A stretch of 64,000 nt of DNA from Rhodanobacteraceae bacterium (GTDB lineage Bacteria > Pseudomonadota > Gammaproteobacteria > Xanthomonadales > Rhodanobacteraceae): NCBI GenBank assembly GCA_009996615.1, contig JAACZU010000001.1, forward strand, positions 124,001 through 188,000. Direction: 5' to 3'. Below, one piece after another: positions 21,009-30,204 of the stretch. Numbering within the stretch: position 1 is the first letter of the stretch; every line of letters starts with the position of its first letter. The position numbers and the translations under genes are program-made. The notes under the pieces are model-generated. The model searched no databases. It saw only the letters and a list, made by a program, of their open reading frames with translations, and was not told where the DNA came from.

Positions 21009-21308
21009 ATGTGGTACGCGATCATCGGCACCGACATTCCTGATTCGCTGGCGCAGCGCCTGGCGGCGCGGCCGGCGCATCTGGAGCGCCTGCAGCGCCT
21101 GCGCGACGACGGTCGGCTGCTGCTGGCCGGGCCGTTTCCGGCGATCGACGCGGAGGACCCGGGGCCGGCCGGCTTCAGCGGCAGCCTGATCGTGGCCGAG
21201 TTTGCCGATCTCGCCGCCGCGCAGGCCTGGGCCGACGCCGATCCGTACATCGCCGCCGGCGTGTATGCCGGCGTGCGCGTGCAGCCGTTCCGCAAGGTGT
21301 TGCCGTGA
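21009..21308 (+). CDS. YciI family protein
   Basis: A 99-residue ferredoxin-like-fold protein of the YciI family: [38 protein letters not shown], the [20 protein letters not shown] block and [20 protein letters not shown]. The biochemical role of YciI proteins is uncertain. It is followed by bolA through a GTGA overlap and then smc, an order I recall from other Xanthomonadales genomes. ATG 21009 follows GAGGTT at a normal distance. Confidence 0.9.
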   Translation: MWYAIIGTDIPDSLAQRLAARPAHLERLQRLRDDGRLLLAGPFPAIDAEDPGPAGFSGSLIVAEFADLAAAQAWADADPYIAAGVYAGVRVQPFRKVLP

Positions 21309-21577
21309 GCGCGCGCGTCGAGGCGATCCGCGCCCGTTTGAGCGCGGCGCTGGCGCCGCAGGAACTGGTGGTCGAGGACGAGAGCCACCGCCACGCCGGC
21401 CATGCCGGCGCGCGCGATGGCCGCGGCCATTTCCGCGTGCACATCGTCAGCGCCGCGTTCCGCGGCCAACGGCCGCTGGCGCGCCACCGTGCGGTGTATG
21501 CCGCGCTGGGCGAGCTGATGCAGACCGACATCCACGCGCTGGCGATCGACGCCCGCGCGCCGGAGGAGGTCGCGTGA
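21305..21577 (+). CDS. bolA: BolA family protein
   Basis: A 90-residue BolA/IbaG-type protein. The conserved [25 protein letters not shown] and [13 protein letters not shown] blocks are all present, including the His thought to share an Fe-S cluster with monothiol glutaredoxins. It starts with GTG at 21305 overlapping the yciI stop, so translation is coupled. BolA proteins take part in Fe-S cluster trafficking; no glutaredoxin is nearby. Confidence 0.92.
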   Translation: MSARVEAIRARLSAALAPQELVVEDESHRHAGHAGARDGRGHFRVHIVSAAFRGQRPLARHRAVYAALGELMQTDIHALAIDARAPEEVA

Positions 21578-21637
21578 ACACCGTTGTGCCGTCGTCCCGC
21601 GCCGTCCGTCCCTCGCGCCCCTGAGGTAGCCGCCCGC

Positions 21638-24600
21638 ATGCGCCTGACCACGATCAAGCTGGCCGGATTCAAGTCGTTCGTCGACCCGACCACGCTGCAC
21701 CTGCCGACCAACATGACCGGCGTTGTCGGTCCGAACGGCTGCGGCAAGTCCAACATCATCGACGCGATCCGCTGGGTCATGGGCGAAAGCGCCGCCAGCC
21801 GCCTGCGCGGCGACGCGCTGACCGACGTGATCTTCTCCGGTTCGAGCGGGCGCAAGCCGGTCGGCGCGGCCACGGTCGAGCTACTGTTCGACAACTCCGA
21901 CGGCGCGATCGCCGGCGAGTACGCCAGCTACAACGAGATCTCGGTCAAGCGCCTGGTCAGCCGCGATGGCCAGTCGCAGTACTTCCTCAACGGCGTGCGC
22001 TGCCGCCGCCGCGACATCACCGACCTGTTCCTCGGCACCGGCCTCGGCCCGCGCAGCTACTCGATCATCGAGCAGGGCATGATCAGCGAGATCGTCGAGG
22101 CCGATCCGGAGCAGCTGCGCAACCACCTCGAGGAAGCGGCCGGCATCTCCAAGTACAAGGAGCGCCGCAAGGAGACAGAGAGCCGCATCAAGGCCACGCG
22201 CGAGAACCTCGACCGCGTGCGCGACGTGCGCGACGAGGTCGACAAGCAGCTCGAGCACCTGAACCGGCAGGCGCGCACCGCCGAGCGCTGGCAGCGGCTG
22301 AAGGACGAGCAGAAGAAGAAGGAAGCCGAGCTCAAGGCGCTGAACCTGCGCGCCGCCCAGGGCGAACTCGAAGGCCATTCCAGCGCGCTGCGCAAGGCCG
22401 AGCTGGCGATCGAGCAGGTGCTGGCCGAGCAGCGCCGCTGCGAGGCCGAGCTGGAAGCCGGCCGCGAGAAGCACGCGGCGGCGAGCGAGCACCTCAATGC
22501 GGTGCAGTCCGAGGTCTACCGCGTCGGCGCCGAGATCGCGCGCGTCGAGCAGCAGATCCAGCACAGCAAGCAGTTGTCCGAGCAGCTCGAGCGCACGCGC
22601 CACGAGACCGAGCGCGCGCACGCCGAGCTGAGCGAGCACATCGAGGTCGACCGCCAGCGCTTCGAGGAACTCGGCGCGCTGCTGGGCGATGCCGAACCGC
22701 AACTGGCGACGTTGCGCGAGGCCGAGGACGCCGCCGGCGAGGCGCTGCGCAGCGCCGAGACGCGCCTGGCCGAGTGGCAGGCGACCTGGGACCGCCATGC
22801 GCAGGCGATCTCGCAGGCGGCGCAGGCGGCCGAGGTCGAGCGCACGCGCCTGGACTACCTCGACAAGCAATGCCTGCAGGCCGACCAGCGCCGCAGCGCG
22901 CTCGAGGCCGAGCGCGGCGCGGCCAACGTCGACGAACTCGCGCTCGCGCTGGAGGCGCTCGACAACGAACACGACGGCCTGCGCGAGCAGGTCGAGCTGC
23001 ACACGGCCGCGCTCGACGAGCGTCGCCACGCCGCCGAGGCGGCGCTGGAACTCGAACGCGCCACGCAGGCGGCGCTCAGCCGCAAGCGCGGCGACCTCGA
23101 GGGCCTGCGCGGCCGGCTCGGCTCGCTCGAGGCGCTGCAGCACGCCGCGCTCGGCGAGGCCGACGGCGCCGTGCAGGCGTGGCTGCAGCGCTTCGGCCTG
23201 CGCTCGGCGCGCCGCCTCGGCGAGGCGCTGCAGGTCGAGCCGGGCTGGGAACGCGCGGTCGAGACCGTGCTGGACGGCTGGCTCGAGGCGGTGCTGGTCG
23301 ATGAGCCCGAGCGCCTCGCCGGCGAACTCGGCACGCTCGGCGACGCCGACCTCGTGCTGATGGCCGCGGACGGGCAGGGCGCCGACATCCCGGCCGACTC
23401 GCTCGCCGCGCGCACGCAGGGCCCGGCGCCGGCGCGCGCGCTGCTCGCGCGCGTGCGCGCATGCGACTCGCTCGCGGCGGCCCGCGCGCAGACGGCCGCG
23501 CTCGCTCCGGGCGAGTCGCTGGTCACGCCGCAGGGCGAATGGCTTGGCCGCGGCTTCGTGCGCGTGCAGCGTGGTGCCGGCGCGCAGGTCGGTGTGCTCG
23601 CGCGCGAGCGCGAGATCCGCGAGCTCGGCGCGCGCATCGGGCAGCTGGAAGCCGAGATCGACGGCCACGCCGACGACCTCGAACGCGGCAAGCAGCAGCG
23701 CATCGACGCCGAGCGTGCGCGCGACGACGCGCAGCGCGAGCTGTACACCGCGCACCGCCGCCTGGCCGAGGTCGCCGGGCAGCTGCAGAGCCAGCGCGGC
23801 CGCATCGACAGCGCGCAGGAACGCCTGGCGCGCGTCGCGCGCGAGCTGGAGGATGTCATCGCCCGGCTCGACGCCGATCGCGAGCAGGTGCGCGAGGCGC
23901 GCGGCCGGCTGGAAGCCGCGGTCGCGCACATGGGCGACCTCGAGCAACGCCGGCAGGAACTGGACAACGAGCGGCGCGGCCTGCTCGAGGCGCGCGAGGA
24001 AGCGCGCATGAACGCGCGCGAGGCGCGCGACGCGGCGCACCAGCTCGCGCTGTCGACCGAATCGCGGCGCAGTGCGGTCGCCTCGCTGGAGCAGTCACTG
24101 CAGCGCATGCACGGCCAGCTCGCGCAGCTCGAACAGCGCCGCAGCGACATCGCCGCGCAGCTCGCCTCCAGCAGCGATCCGCTGGCCGGCCTCGAGGACG
24201 AGCGCCAGCTGCACCTGAACCAGCGCCTGCTGGTCGACCGCCGGCTGGTCGAGGCTCGCCAGGCGCTGCAGGAACAGGACACCGAGCTGCGCCGGCTGGA
24301 ACAGGCGCGCCACGGCTTCGAGCAGACGCTCAACGGCCACCGCGAGCAGGTCGCCAACCTGCGCCTGCGCGAGCAGGAGTATCGCCTGCGCGCGCAGGCG
24401 CTGGAGGCCGCGATCGCCGAGGCCGGTTTCGAGCTGCCCGCGCTGTTCGAAACGCTGCCGGCCGAGGCCGACGCGGCGCAGTGGCAGGGCGAGCTGGCCG
24501 AGCTGGAGCAGAAGATCCGCCGCCTCGAGCCGGTCAACCTCGCCGCGATCCAGGAATACGAGGAGCAGTCGCAGCGCAAGACCTACCTCGATGCGCAGCT

Positions 24601-25141
24601 GGCCGACCTCGGCACCGCGCTGGAGACGCTCGAAGGCGCGATCCGCAAGATCGACAAGGAAACGCGTGCGCGCTTCAAGGAAACCTTCGACCGCGTCAAT
24701 GCCGGCTTCCAGGAACTGTTCCCGCGCCTGTTCGGCGGCGGCCACGCGCACTTGGAACTGACCGGCGAGGACCTGCTCTCGACCGGCGTGTCGATCCTCG
24801 CGCGCCCGCCCGGCAAGCGCGTCAGCTCGATCTCGCTGCTTTCCGGCGGCGAGAAGGCGATGACCGCAGTGGCGATGGTGTTCTCGATCTTCCGCCTCAA
24901 CCCGGCGCCGTTCTGCCTGCTCGACGAGGTCGACGCGCCACTCGACGAGGCCAACGTCGGCCGCTTCTCGGCGATGGTGGCCGAGATGAGCGAGCACGTG
25001 CAGTTCATCTTCGTCACCCACAACAAGGCCACGATGGAAGCCGCGCGCCAGCTCTGCGGCGTTACCATGCGCGAACCGGGCGTGTCGCGGCTGGTGCAGG
25101 TCGACCTCGCCGAGGCGACCAAGCTCGCCGGCGCCGCCTGA
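21638..25141 (+). CDS. smc: Chromosome segregation ATPase Smc
   Basis: A 1167-residue structural-maintenance-of-chromosomes ATPase. Walker A is GPNGCGKSN (31-39). Long coiled coils run from about 165 to 500 and 660 to 990, with a flexible hinge between (around GEALQVEPGWERAVETVLDG). The C-terminal head carries the signature LLSGGEKAMTAVAM and Walker B FCLLDEVDAPLD. It condenses and segregates chromosomes with ScpA and ScpB, whose genes are next door on the other strand. ATG 21638 has TGAGGT upstream; the frame stays open to 21584 but the head motif starts right after 21638. zipA follows 29 bases later. Confidence 0.96.
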   Translation: MRLTTIKLAGFKSFVDPTTLHLPTNMTGVVGPNGCGKSNIIDAIRWVMGESAASRLRGDALTDVIFSGSSGRKPVGAATVELLFDNSDGAIAGEYASYNEISVKRLVSRDGQSQYFLNGVRCRRRDITDLFLGTGLGPRSYSIIEQGMISEIVEADPEQLRNHLEEAAGISKYKERRKETESRIKATRENLDRVRDVRDEVDKQLEHLNRQARTAERWQRLKDEQKKKEAELKALNLRAAQGELEGHSSALRKAELAIEQVLAEQRRCEAELEAGREKHAAASEHLNAVQSEVYRVGAEIARVEQQIQHSKQLSEQLERTRHETERAHAELSEHIEVDRQRFEELGALLGDAEPQLATLREAEDAAGEALRSAETRLAEWQATWDRHAQAISQAAQAAEVERTRLDYLDKQCLQADQRRSALEAERGAANVDELALALEALDNEHDGLREQVELHTAALDERRHAAEAALELERATQAALSRKRGDLEGLRGRLGSLEALQHAALGEADGAVQAWLQRFGLRSARRLGEALQVEPGWERAVETVLDGWLEAVLVDEPERLAGELGTLGDADLVLMAADGQGADIPADSLAARTQGPAPARALLARVRACDSLAAARAQTAALAPGESLVTPQGEWLGRGFVRVQRGAGAQVGVLAREREIRELGARIGQLEAEIDGHADDLERGKQQRIDAERARDDAQRELYTAHRRLAEVAGQLQSQRGRIDSAQERLARVARELEDVIARLDADREQVREARGRLEAAVAHMGDLEQRRQELDNERRGLLEAREEARMNAREARDAAHQLALSTESRRSAVASLEQSLQRMHGQLAQLEQRRSDIAAQLASSSDPLAGLEDERQLHLNQRLLVDRRLVEARQALQEQDTELRRLEQARHGFEQTLNGHREQVANLRLREQEYRLRAQALEAAIAEAGFELPALFETLPAEADAAQWQGELAELEQKIRRLEPVNLAAIQEYEEQSQRKTYLDAQLADLGTALETLEGAIRKIDKETRARFKETFDRVNAGFQELFPRLFGGGHAHLELTGEDLLSTGVSILARPPGKRVSSISLLSGGEKAMTAVAMVFSIFRLNPAPFCLLDEVDAPLDEANVGRFSAMVAEMSEHVQFIFVTHNKATMEAARQLCGVTMREPGVSRLVQVDLAEATKLAGAA

Positions 25142-25170
25142 TCGCTCCGCAGAACCACCAGGGTATCGTC

Positions 25171-25923
25171 ATGGACTGGAACCCCGCCATCGGCATTCCA
25201 CTCATCCTCATCGGCGCGCTCGTGCTCGCGCTGATCTACCTGTTCGGACGGCCGAAGAGGCCCGAACAGGGCGAGCGCCGCGCGCCGCGGCGCACGGACG
25301 GCGGCGAGCGCGTCGAGCCGTCGATCGGCGACCCCGATGCGCTCGCGCAACCCGAGCAGGGCGAGCTGGACGTGTCGCTGCGCAGCGAGCTCGAGCGCCT
25401 CGGCGCGGCCGTGGCGGAACAGACGGGCGTGCCGCGCACGCCGCCGCGCGCCAACGTCGGCGTGCGCCCGGCCGACCGGCCGATCGAGCGCATCGTGACG
25501 CTGTTCGTCGCCACGCGCGGTGGCGAGCCACTGGCCGGCGCCGACATCGTCGTCGCGGCCGAGAAGGCCGGCCTCGAATTCGGCGACATGGGCATCTTCC
25601 ACCGCCTCGCCGGCAGGGCCGGCGACGGACCGGTGTTCAGCATGGCCAACATGGTCAAGCCCGGCCATTTCGACATGGCGCGCCTGGACGAGGTGCAGAC
25701 GCTCGGCGTGACGCTGTTCATGACGCTGCCCGGGCCGCTGCCGGCGCTCGACGCGTGGGAGATGATGCTGCCGACCGCGCAGCGGCTGGCCGAACTGCTC
25801 GATGCGCAGGTGCTCGACGAGGGCCGCAACGCGCTCGGCCGCCAGCGCATCGCGCACATCCGCGACGAGCTGCGCGCGTGGGACCGCCAGCAGGAACGCA
25901 GCCAGATCAAGCCGGGCTGGTAA
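25171..25923 (+). CDS. zipA: Cell division protein ZipA
   Basis: A 250-residue bitopic protein. The N-terminal membrane helix (IGIPLILIGALVLALIYLFG, residues 7-26) is followed by a charged linker and a C-terminal ZipA domain (about 108-250) with FVATRGGEPLAGADIVVAAE, FHRLAG, FSMANMVKPGHFD and GVTLFMTLPGPLPALDAWEMM. It tethers FtsZ to the membrane. The smc-zipA order is common in gammaproteobacteria, where ligA usually follows. Here ligA is absent and an oppositely oriented acyl-CoA-binding protein comes next. Confidence 0.93.
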   Translation: MDWNPAIGIPLILIGALVLALIYLFGRPKRPEQGERRAPRRTDGGERVEPSIGDPDALAQPEQGELDVSLRSELERLGAAVAEQTGVPRTPPRANVGVRPADRPIERIVTLFVATRGGEPLAGADIVVAAEKAGLEFGDMGIFHRLAGRAGDGPVFSMANMVKPGHFDMARLDEVQTLGVTLFMTLPGPLPALDAWEMMLPTAQRLAELLDAQVLDEGRNALGRQRIAHIRDELRAWDRQQERSQIKPGW

Positions 25924-25965
25924 GCCACCCGCCGGGTCGCCGCCGGATATCCGGCAAGACGTGTC

Positions 25966-25990
25966 GCAGGAGCGGCTTCAGCCGCGATGC
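25966..25990. repeat. Single REP element (AGGAGCGGCTTCAGCCGC type)
   Basis: GCAGGAGCGGCTTCAGCCGC at 25966-25985 with the self-complementary core GCGGCT-TCA-GCCGC. It is related in form to the GTAGGAGCG repeats at 9390. It stands between the convergent zipA and acyl-CoA-binding protein genes. The remainder of 25924-26084 shows nothing else. Confidence 0.6.
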
Positions 25991-26084
25991 ACCTCCGGCG
26001 GCGTGCTGGATCGAGCCACAAGACCAGGGAAGATTTGCAGTCGGCGCCGCGCCGCGCGGGTCGTCCGCAGACTGCGCGACCGCC

Positions 26085-26342
26085 TCAGGCGCCGAGCTTC
26101 TCGACGAGGTCGACGTACTTCTGCATCGCGTCCTCGCTGCGCGTGCCCTTGAGCTTGGCCCACGCCTCGTACTTGGCCGTGCCGACGAAGTCGAAGAAGC
26201 CCGGCTTCGGGCCGGACACGTCACCCTCGGACGCCTGCTTGTACAGCGCGTACAGCTTCAGCAGCGTGTCGTTGTCCGGACGTTCCGGCAGGTTCTTGAC
26301 ATCGGCGGCGGCTTTTTCGAAGCGGGACTTCAGGTCGGGCAT
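26085..26342 (-). CDS. Acyl-CoA-binding protein (ACBP family)
   Basis: An 85-residue four-helix acyl-CoA-binding protein. KLYALYKQASEGDVSG, PGFFDFVGTAKYEAWAKLKG and KYVDLVEKL contain the Tyr and Lys residues that grip the CoA phosphate in eukaryotic ACBP. It would buffer and transport long-chain acyl-CoA in the cytoplasm. The family is typical of eukaryotes and patchy in bacteria. The neighbour to its right encodes a PHA-system protein. Confidence 0.93.
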   Translation of the reverse strand: MPDLKSRFEKAAADVKNLPERPDNDTLLKLYALYKQASEGDVSGPKPGFFDFVGTAKYEAWAKLKGTRSEDAMQKYVDLVEKLGA

Positions 26343-26513
26343 GGAGGCTCACCAGTCGCGGCACGCGCTGCAACTGGCGAGCTTACAACAGCGTGCCGCG
26401 CGTTGGTCAAACCGCGGGGGCGGGCGCTACGGCGTTTGGGCATTTCGCCACATTTCGCCGTTTGCATCGATGCTTCGGATGAGGCGTTCGAACGTGGACG
26501 TGGGATCGCGCCG

Positions 26514-26789
26514 CTAAGCGACGTGCCGATCGAGCTGCCGCTCGATCTCGCGCTCGATCACCGGCTTCAGCGCGCCGAGCAGGAAGCCGAGCTCGATGTG
26601 CACGCGCACGTCGTGCTCGGCGACGGCGATGCGGCCCTTCACACCGTGGCGGTCGAAGTGCAGTTCGTCGCCATGCCAGCGGCGGGTGAGGCCGTATTCG
26701 GTGGCGATCGCTTCGGCGACCCGTTCGACCGCTGCCTTGGCGGCGGCGATGCCGTGCACGTGCGGGCGGTGGATATCGATGACGGGCAT
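26514..26789 (-). CDS. Polyhydroxyalkanoic acid system family protein
   Basis: A 91-residue protein of the PHA_gran_rgn family: HRPHVHGIAAAKAAVERVAE at the start, EYGLTRRWHGDELHFDRHGVKGRI in the middle, ELGFLLGALKPVIEREIERQLD at the end. Members are linked to polyhydroxyalkanoate granule regulation by annotation, without a defined mechanism. No phaC or phaP is visible here. ATG 26789 gives the usual length; the frame is open a little further upstream. Confidence 0.8.
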   Translation of the reverse strand: MPVIDIHRPHVHGIAAAKAAVERVAEAIATEYGLTRRWHGDELHFDRHGVKGRIAVAEHDVRVHIELGFLLGALKPVIEREIERQLDRHVA

Positions 26790-26929
26790 GGCGGACTCGG
26801 ACGGCGTGCGGAGGGGCGCCATGATGCCCGAAGCAGGCTCGGCACGGGACCGCACACGCGCCGCGCGCTGCCTCCGGCGCGCCGCAACCCCTGTGCTAGA
26901 GTTCGCCGAAACCCCCTGAAATCCGAGCG

Positions 26930-27745
26930 ATGCGACTGAGTTTTGCCAACGGCGAGCACGCCGATTTCGTCATGGAAGACGGCGTCGCCACCCTCGGCAG
27001 CGCGGACGGCAACACCGTGGTGTTGCCGCGCGCGGACGTTGCGGCGCGCCATGCGCGCCTGAGTGTCGATGCACGCGGCGTCGTGCTGGAAGTGCTCGAT
27101 CCGGCCGCGCGAACGCACGTCAACGCGCGCCCGGTGCGCGAGAAGGCGCTGCTGCGCTGCGGCGACGTGCTCTGCCTCGGCAAGGTCGTGATCGTGGTCA
27201 AGGCCGCGCGCGATGACGAGATCGAAACCAGGGTGCCGGCGCCTGCGGGAGGCATCGAAGACGCCACGCATCCCGCGCGCGTGGTCCTGCGTGGCGTGTC
27301 CGGCAGCCATTTCGGCCGCGCGATCGCGGTCAATCCGCGCATCGTCGTCGGGCGCGACCCGGCCTGCGGCCTGGTCATCGACGAGGCGCAGGTCGCGCCG
27401 CGGCATGCGACGGTCGAGCAGGCCGGCGAGGCGATCTACCTGCGCGATGTCGATTCGCCCAACGGCGTGCGCGTCAATGGCGTGCGCGTGCGCAACGCCG
27501 TGATCCACCCGGGCGACCAGATCGCGTTCGAGCGCAGCCATTTCGTCGTCGAGGCGCCGGGGCTGCCGTTGCGCGGCGAGGACCGCCGCGAGGCCGGGCG
27601 CGCGGTCGGCGATGCTGCCGGCGTCGTGGCGGATGCCTCTCCGTCCTCGGGCGCCGAGCCGGCGCATGGCGCGATCTGGTGGCTGATCGGCGCGGCCGCG
27701 CTGATTGCGCTCGGCCTGGTTGCCCTGCTCCAGCGCGGCATCTGA
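26930..27745 (+). CDS. Double FHA-domain protein with C-terminal transmembrane helix
   Basis: A 271-residue protein. Two forkhead-associated domains are visible: one at about 1-90 (LGSADGNTVVLPRADVAARHARL) that lacks the usual Gly-Arg phosphothreonine loop and may be degenerate, and a good one at about 118-210 (VVGRDPACGLVIDEAQVAPRH ... DVDSPNGVRVNGVRV). A linker is followed by one hydrophobic helix near the C-terminus (IWWLIGAAALIALGLVALLQ), so it is tail-anchored with both FHA domains in the cytoplasm. It could read Ser/Thr-kinase signals such as those of the kinase at 12571, but that link is inference. Confidence 0.85.
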   Translation: MRLSFANGEHADFVMEDGVATLGSADGNTVVLPRADVAARHARLSVDARGVVLEVLDPAARTHVNARPVREKALLRCGDVLCLGKVVIVVKAARDDEIETRVPAPAGGIEDATHPARVVLRGVSGSHFGRAIAVNPRIVVGRDPACGLVIDEAQVAPRHATVEQAGEAIYLRDVDSPNGVRVNGVRVRNAVIHPGDQIAFERSHFVVEAPGLPLRGEDRREAGRAVGDAAGVVADASPSSGAEPAHGAIWWLIGAAALIALGLVALLQRGI

Positions 27746-27816
27746 CTTTCCCGGGCGCGTGCGGGGCGCGAAAGCGGACACCTCGCATTTGCCAGTTGCC
27801 AGTTGTTGCGCCGCGG

Positions 27817-27822
27817 CATAAT
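27817..27822 (+). promoter_or_regulatory. Candidate -10 box (CATAAT) for serC
   Basis: CATAAT 41 bases before the serC GTG, in an AT-richer segment. Upstream lies a small direct repeat (TTGCCAGTTGCCAGTTG, 27789-27805) whose TTGCCA copies could act as -35 boxes at 15 or 22 base spacing, neither ideal. Confidence 0.35.
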
Positions 27823-27862
27823 GTTCCGGGGCGACCGCATCGGTCGACCTCGGGAGTCCTTC

Positions 27863-28945
27863 GTGAGCCGTGGATACAACTTCAGCGCCGGCCCTGCCGC
27901 GCTGCCGGAAGAGGTGTTGCGCCAGGCGCAGGCCGAACTGCTCGAATGGGACGGCGTGCGCGCGTCGGTGATGGAGATCAGCCACCGTGGCAAGCCGTTC
28001 ATCGCGCTGGCCGAACAGGCCGAGCGCGACCTGCGCGAGCTGCTCGCGGTGCCGTCGAACTACAAGGTGTTGTTCCTGCAGGGCGGGGCGACCCAGCATT
28101 TCGCGCAGATCCCGCTGAACTTCACGCGGCGCGGCCAGGCGGTCGACTACGTGCTGACCGGCGACTGGAGCGAAAAGGCCGCCAGGGAAGCCGGTCCGCT
28201 GGCCGACGTGCGCATCGCGGCGAGCTCGGCCGCCACGAACTACGACCGCATCCCGGCGCGCGACGGCTGGGACCTGGACCCGAACGCCGCCTACGTGCAC
28301 GTGACGCCGAACGAGACGATCCGCGGCGTCGAGTTCCACGACATCCCCGACGTCGGCGCGGTGCCGCTGATCGGCGACGTGTCCTCGACGATCCTGTCGC
28401 GCCCGCTCGACGTGTCGAAGTACGCGCTGCTCTACGCCGGCGCGCAGAAGAACATCGGCCCGTCCGGACTGGTCGTGATGATCGTGCGCGAGGACCTGCT
28501 CGAACGCTGTCCGAAGGACCTGCCGAAGATCTTCAACTACGCCGAACACGCCGCGCAGGATTCGATGCTGAACACGCCCAACACCTGGGGCTGGTACCTG
28601 GCCGGGCTGGTGTTCCAGTGGCTCAAGCGGCAGGGGGGCGTCGCCGCGATGGCCGCGCGCAACCGCGCCAAGGCCGAGCTGCTGTATGGCTACATCGACG
28701 GCTCGGGCTACTACCGCAACCCGGTCGAGCCGTCCGCACGCTCGTGGATGAACGTGCCGTTCACGCTGCCGCGCGAAGACCTCGACGCGCCGTTCCTGAA
28801 GGAAGCGGAAGCGGCCGGCCTGCTCGCGTTGAAGGGACACCGTGCGGTCGGCGGCATGCGCGCGTCGATCTACAACGCGATGCCACTGGAAGGCGTGCAG
28901 GCACTGGTCGACTTCATGCGCGATTTCGCGCGGCGCAACGGTTGA
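27863..28945 (+). CDS. serC: Phosphoserine aminotransferase
   Basis: A 360-residue PLP enzyme of serine (and vitamin B6) synthesis: 3-phosphohydroxypyruvate plus glutamate gives phosphoserine. YNFSAGPAALPEEVLRQAQ is the N-terminal signature, FLQGGATQHFAQIPLNF and GDVSSTILSRPLDVSKY are conserved, and the PLP lysine is in YAGAQKNIGPSG. GTG 27863 with GGGAG upstream gives the canonical length; the 20 extra codons available upstream have no family match. It starts the serC-serA-pheA-hisC-aroA-cmk-rpsA-ihfB supercluster. Confidence 0.95.
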   Translation: MSRGYNFSAGPAALPEEVLRQAQAELLEWDGVRASVMEISHRGKPFIALAEQAERDLRELLAVPSNYKVLFLQGGATQHFAQIPLNFTRRGQAVDYVLTGDWSEKAAREAGPLADVRIAASSAATNYDRIPARDGWDLDPNAAYVHVTPNETIRGVEFHDIPDVGAVPLIGDVSSTILSRPLDVSKYALLYAGAQKNIGPSGLVVMIVREDLLERCPKDLPKIFNYAEHAAQDSMLNTPNTWGWYLAGLVFQWLKRQGGVAAMAARNRAKAELLYGYIDGSGYYRNPVEPSARSWMNVPFTLPREDLDAPFLKEAEAAGLLALKGHRAVGGMRASIYNAMPLEGVQALVDFMRDFARRNG

Positions 28946-28952
28946 ACAGACA

Positions 28953-29027
28953 CTGGGTCCCGGCCTTCGCCGGGACGACGAGATGGTTGGCTTTTTCGCA
29001 TCCCCAATCCCGAATCCCCAATCCCGG
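28953..29027. repeat. REP unit plus short tandem repeat between serC and serA
   Basis: CTGGGTCCCGGCCTTCGCCG (28953-28972) continuing to GACGACGAG is one unit of the REP family seen paired at 1711-1796, in the orientation of the right-hand copy there. Just after it come tandem units of TCCCCAATCCCGAATCCC type (29001-29027). They occupy most of the 88-base gap inside the serC-serA transcription unit. Confidence 0.65.
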
Positions 29028-29033
29028 CTTTCC

Positions 29034-30200
29034 ATGTTCACCATCCAGACGCTCAACAACATCTCGCGCAGTGGCCTCGACCGCCTGCCGGCGAACCTGT
29101 ACCGCGTCGCCAGCGAAGTCGATGCGCCCGACGCGGTGCTGGTGCGCTCGGCCGACCTGCACGCGGTGCCGATCCCGGCCAGCGTGAAAGCGGTCGCACG
29201 CGCCGGTGCCGGTACCAACAACATCCCGGTCGCGGCGCTGTCGGCGCGCGGCGTGCCGGTGTTCAACGCGCCCGGCGCGAACGCGAACGCGGTCAAGGAG
29301 CTGGTCGTCGCCGGCATGCTGCTGGCCGCGCGCAACCTTGCCGATGCGCTCGCGTTCGTGCGCGGCCTGACGCCGGACGGCGAGCTGGAGCGCCGCGTCG
29401 AGGCCGAGAAAAAGCGCTTCGTCGGGTCCGAGCTGGCCGGCAAGACGCTCGGCGTGGTCGGCCTCGGCGCGATCGGCGTCAAGGTCGCGAACGCGGCCCA
29501 TGCGCTGGGCATGGGCGTGATCGGCTTCGATCCGTACATGACGGTCGACGGCGCCTGGCAGCTGTCGGCGGACGTGGCCAAGGCCGGCTCGCTCAACGAG
29601 CTGTTCGCCGCTTCGGACTACATCTCCTTCCACGTGCCGCTCAACGACAAGACACGCGGCACGTTCGGCCTGCCGGCGCTCGAGCTGGTGCGGCCCGGAG
29701 TCGTGCTGCTGAACTTCGCGCGCGAGGGCGTGGTCGACGCCGCCGCGCTGCGCAAGGGCCTGGACGAGGGCCGCATCGGCCGCTACGTGTGCGACTTCCC
29801 GGACGCCGACCTGCTCGGCGATGCGCGCGTGATCGCGCTGCCACACCTGGGCGCCTCGACCGGCGAGGCCGAGGAGAACTGCGCGGCGATGGTCGTCGAC
29901 CAGCTGCGCGACTTCCTCGAGCATGGCAACACGCGCAACTCGGTGAATTTCCCGGAGACGCGCATGGCGCGGGCCGGCCGCGCGCGCATCTGCATCGCCA
30001 ACAGCAACCGGCCGAACATGATCGGCCAGCTCTCCCACGCGCTCGGTCAGGCCGGCGTCAACATCGCGCAGATGCACAACGCCTCGCGCGGCGAGCTCGC
30101 CTACAGCCTGATCGACGTCGACTCGCCGGTGCCCGATTCGCTGGTCGCCGCGATCGCGGCGATCGACGGCATCCTGTCGGTGCGGGTCATCGGAACCTGA
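29034..30200 (+). CDS. serA: Phosphoglycerate dehydrogenase (short, ACT-terminated SerA)
   Basis: A 388-residue D-isomer-specific 2-hydroxyacid dehydrogenase that oxidises 3-phosphoglycerate, the first step of serine synthesis. The NAD fold carries GVVGLGAIGVKVANAA, the catalytic arginine segment is NFAREGVVDAAAL and the His is in LPHLGASTGEAEEN. A C-terminal ACT domain (about 315-388, ICIANSNRPNMIGQLSHALG) is the usual serine-feedback site. It directly follows serC, so two of the three serine-synthesis steps are co-expressed. SerA lies elsewhere in many gammaproteobacteria. Confidence 0.92.
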   Translation: MFTIQTLNNISRSGLDRLPANLYRVASEVDAPDAVLVRSADLHAVPIPASVKAVARAGAGTNNIPVAALSARGVPVFNAPGANANAVKELVVAGMLLAARNLADALAFVRGLTPDGELERRVEAEKKRFVGSELAGKTLGVVGLGAIGVKVANAAHALGMGVIGFDPYMTVDGAWQLSADVAKAGSLNELFAASDYISFHVPLNDKTRGTFGLPALELVRPGVVLLNFAREGVVDAAALRKGLDEGRIGRYVCDFPDADLLGDARVIALPHLGASTGEAEENCAAMVVDQLRDFLEHGNTRNSVNFPETRMARAGRARICIANSNRPNMIGQLSHALGQAGVNIAQMHNASRGELAYSLIDVDSPVPDSLVAAIAAIDGILSVRVIGT

Positions 30201-30204
30201 CAGC

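Noticed and set aside
23461-25923. 820-codon frame that would fuse smc sequence to zipA
   Set aside because: The first 570 codons are the shifted frame of smc; zipA has a normal start at 25171 with a membrane helix right after it.
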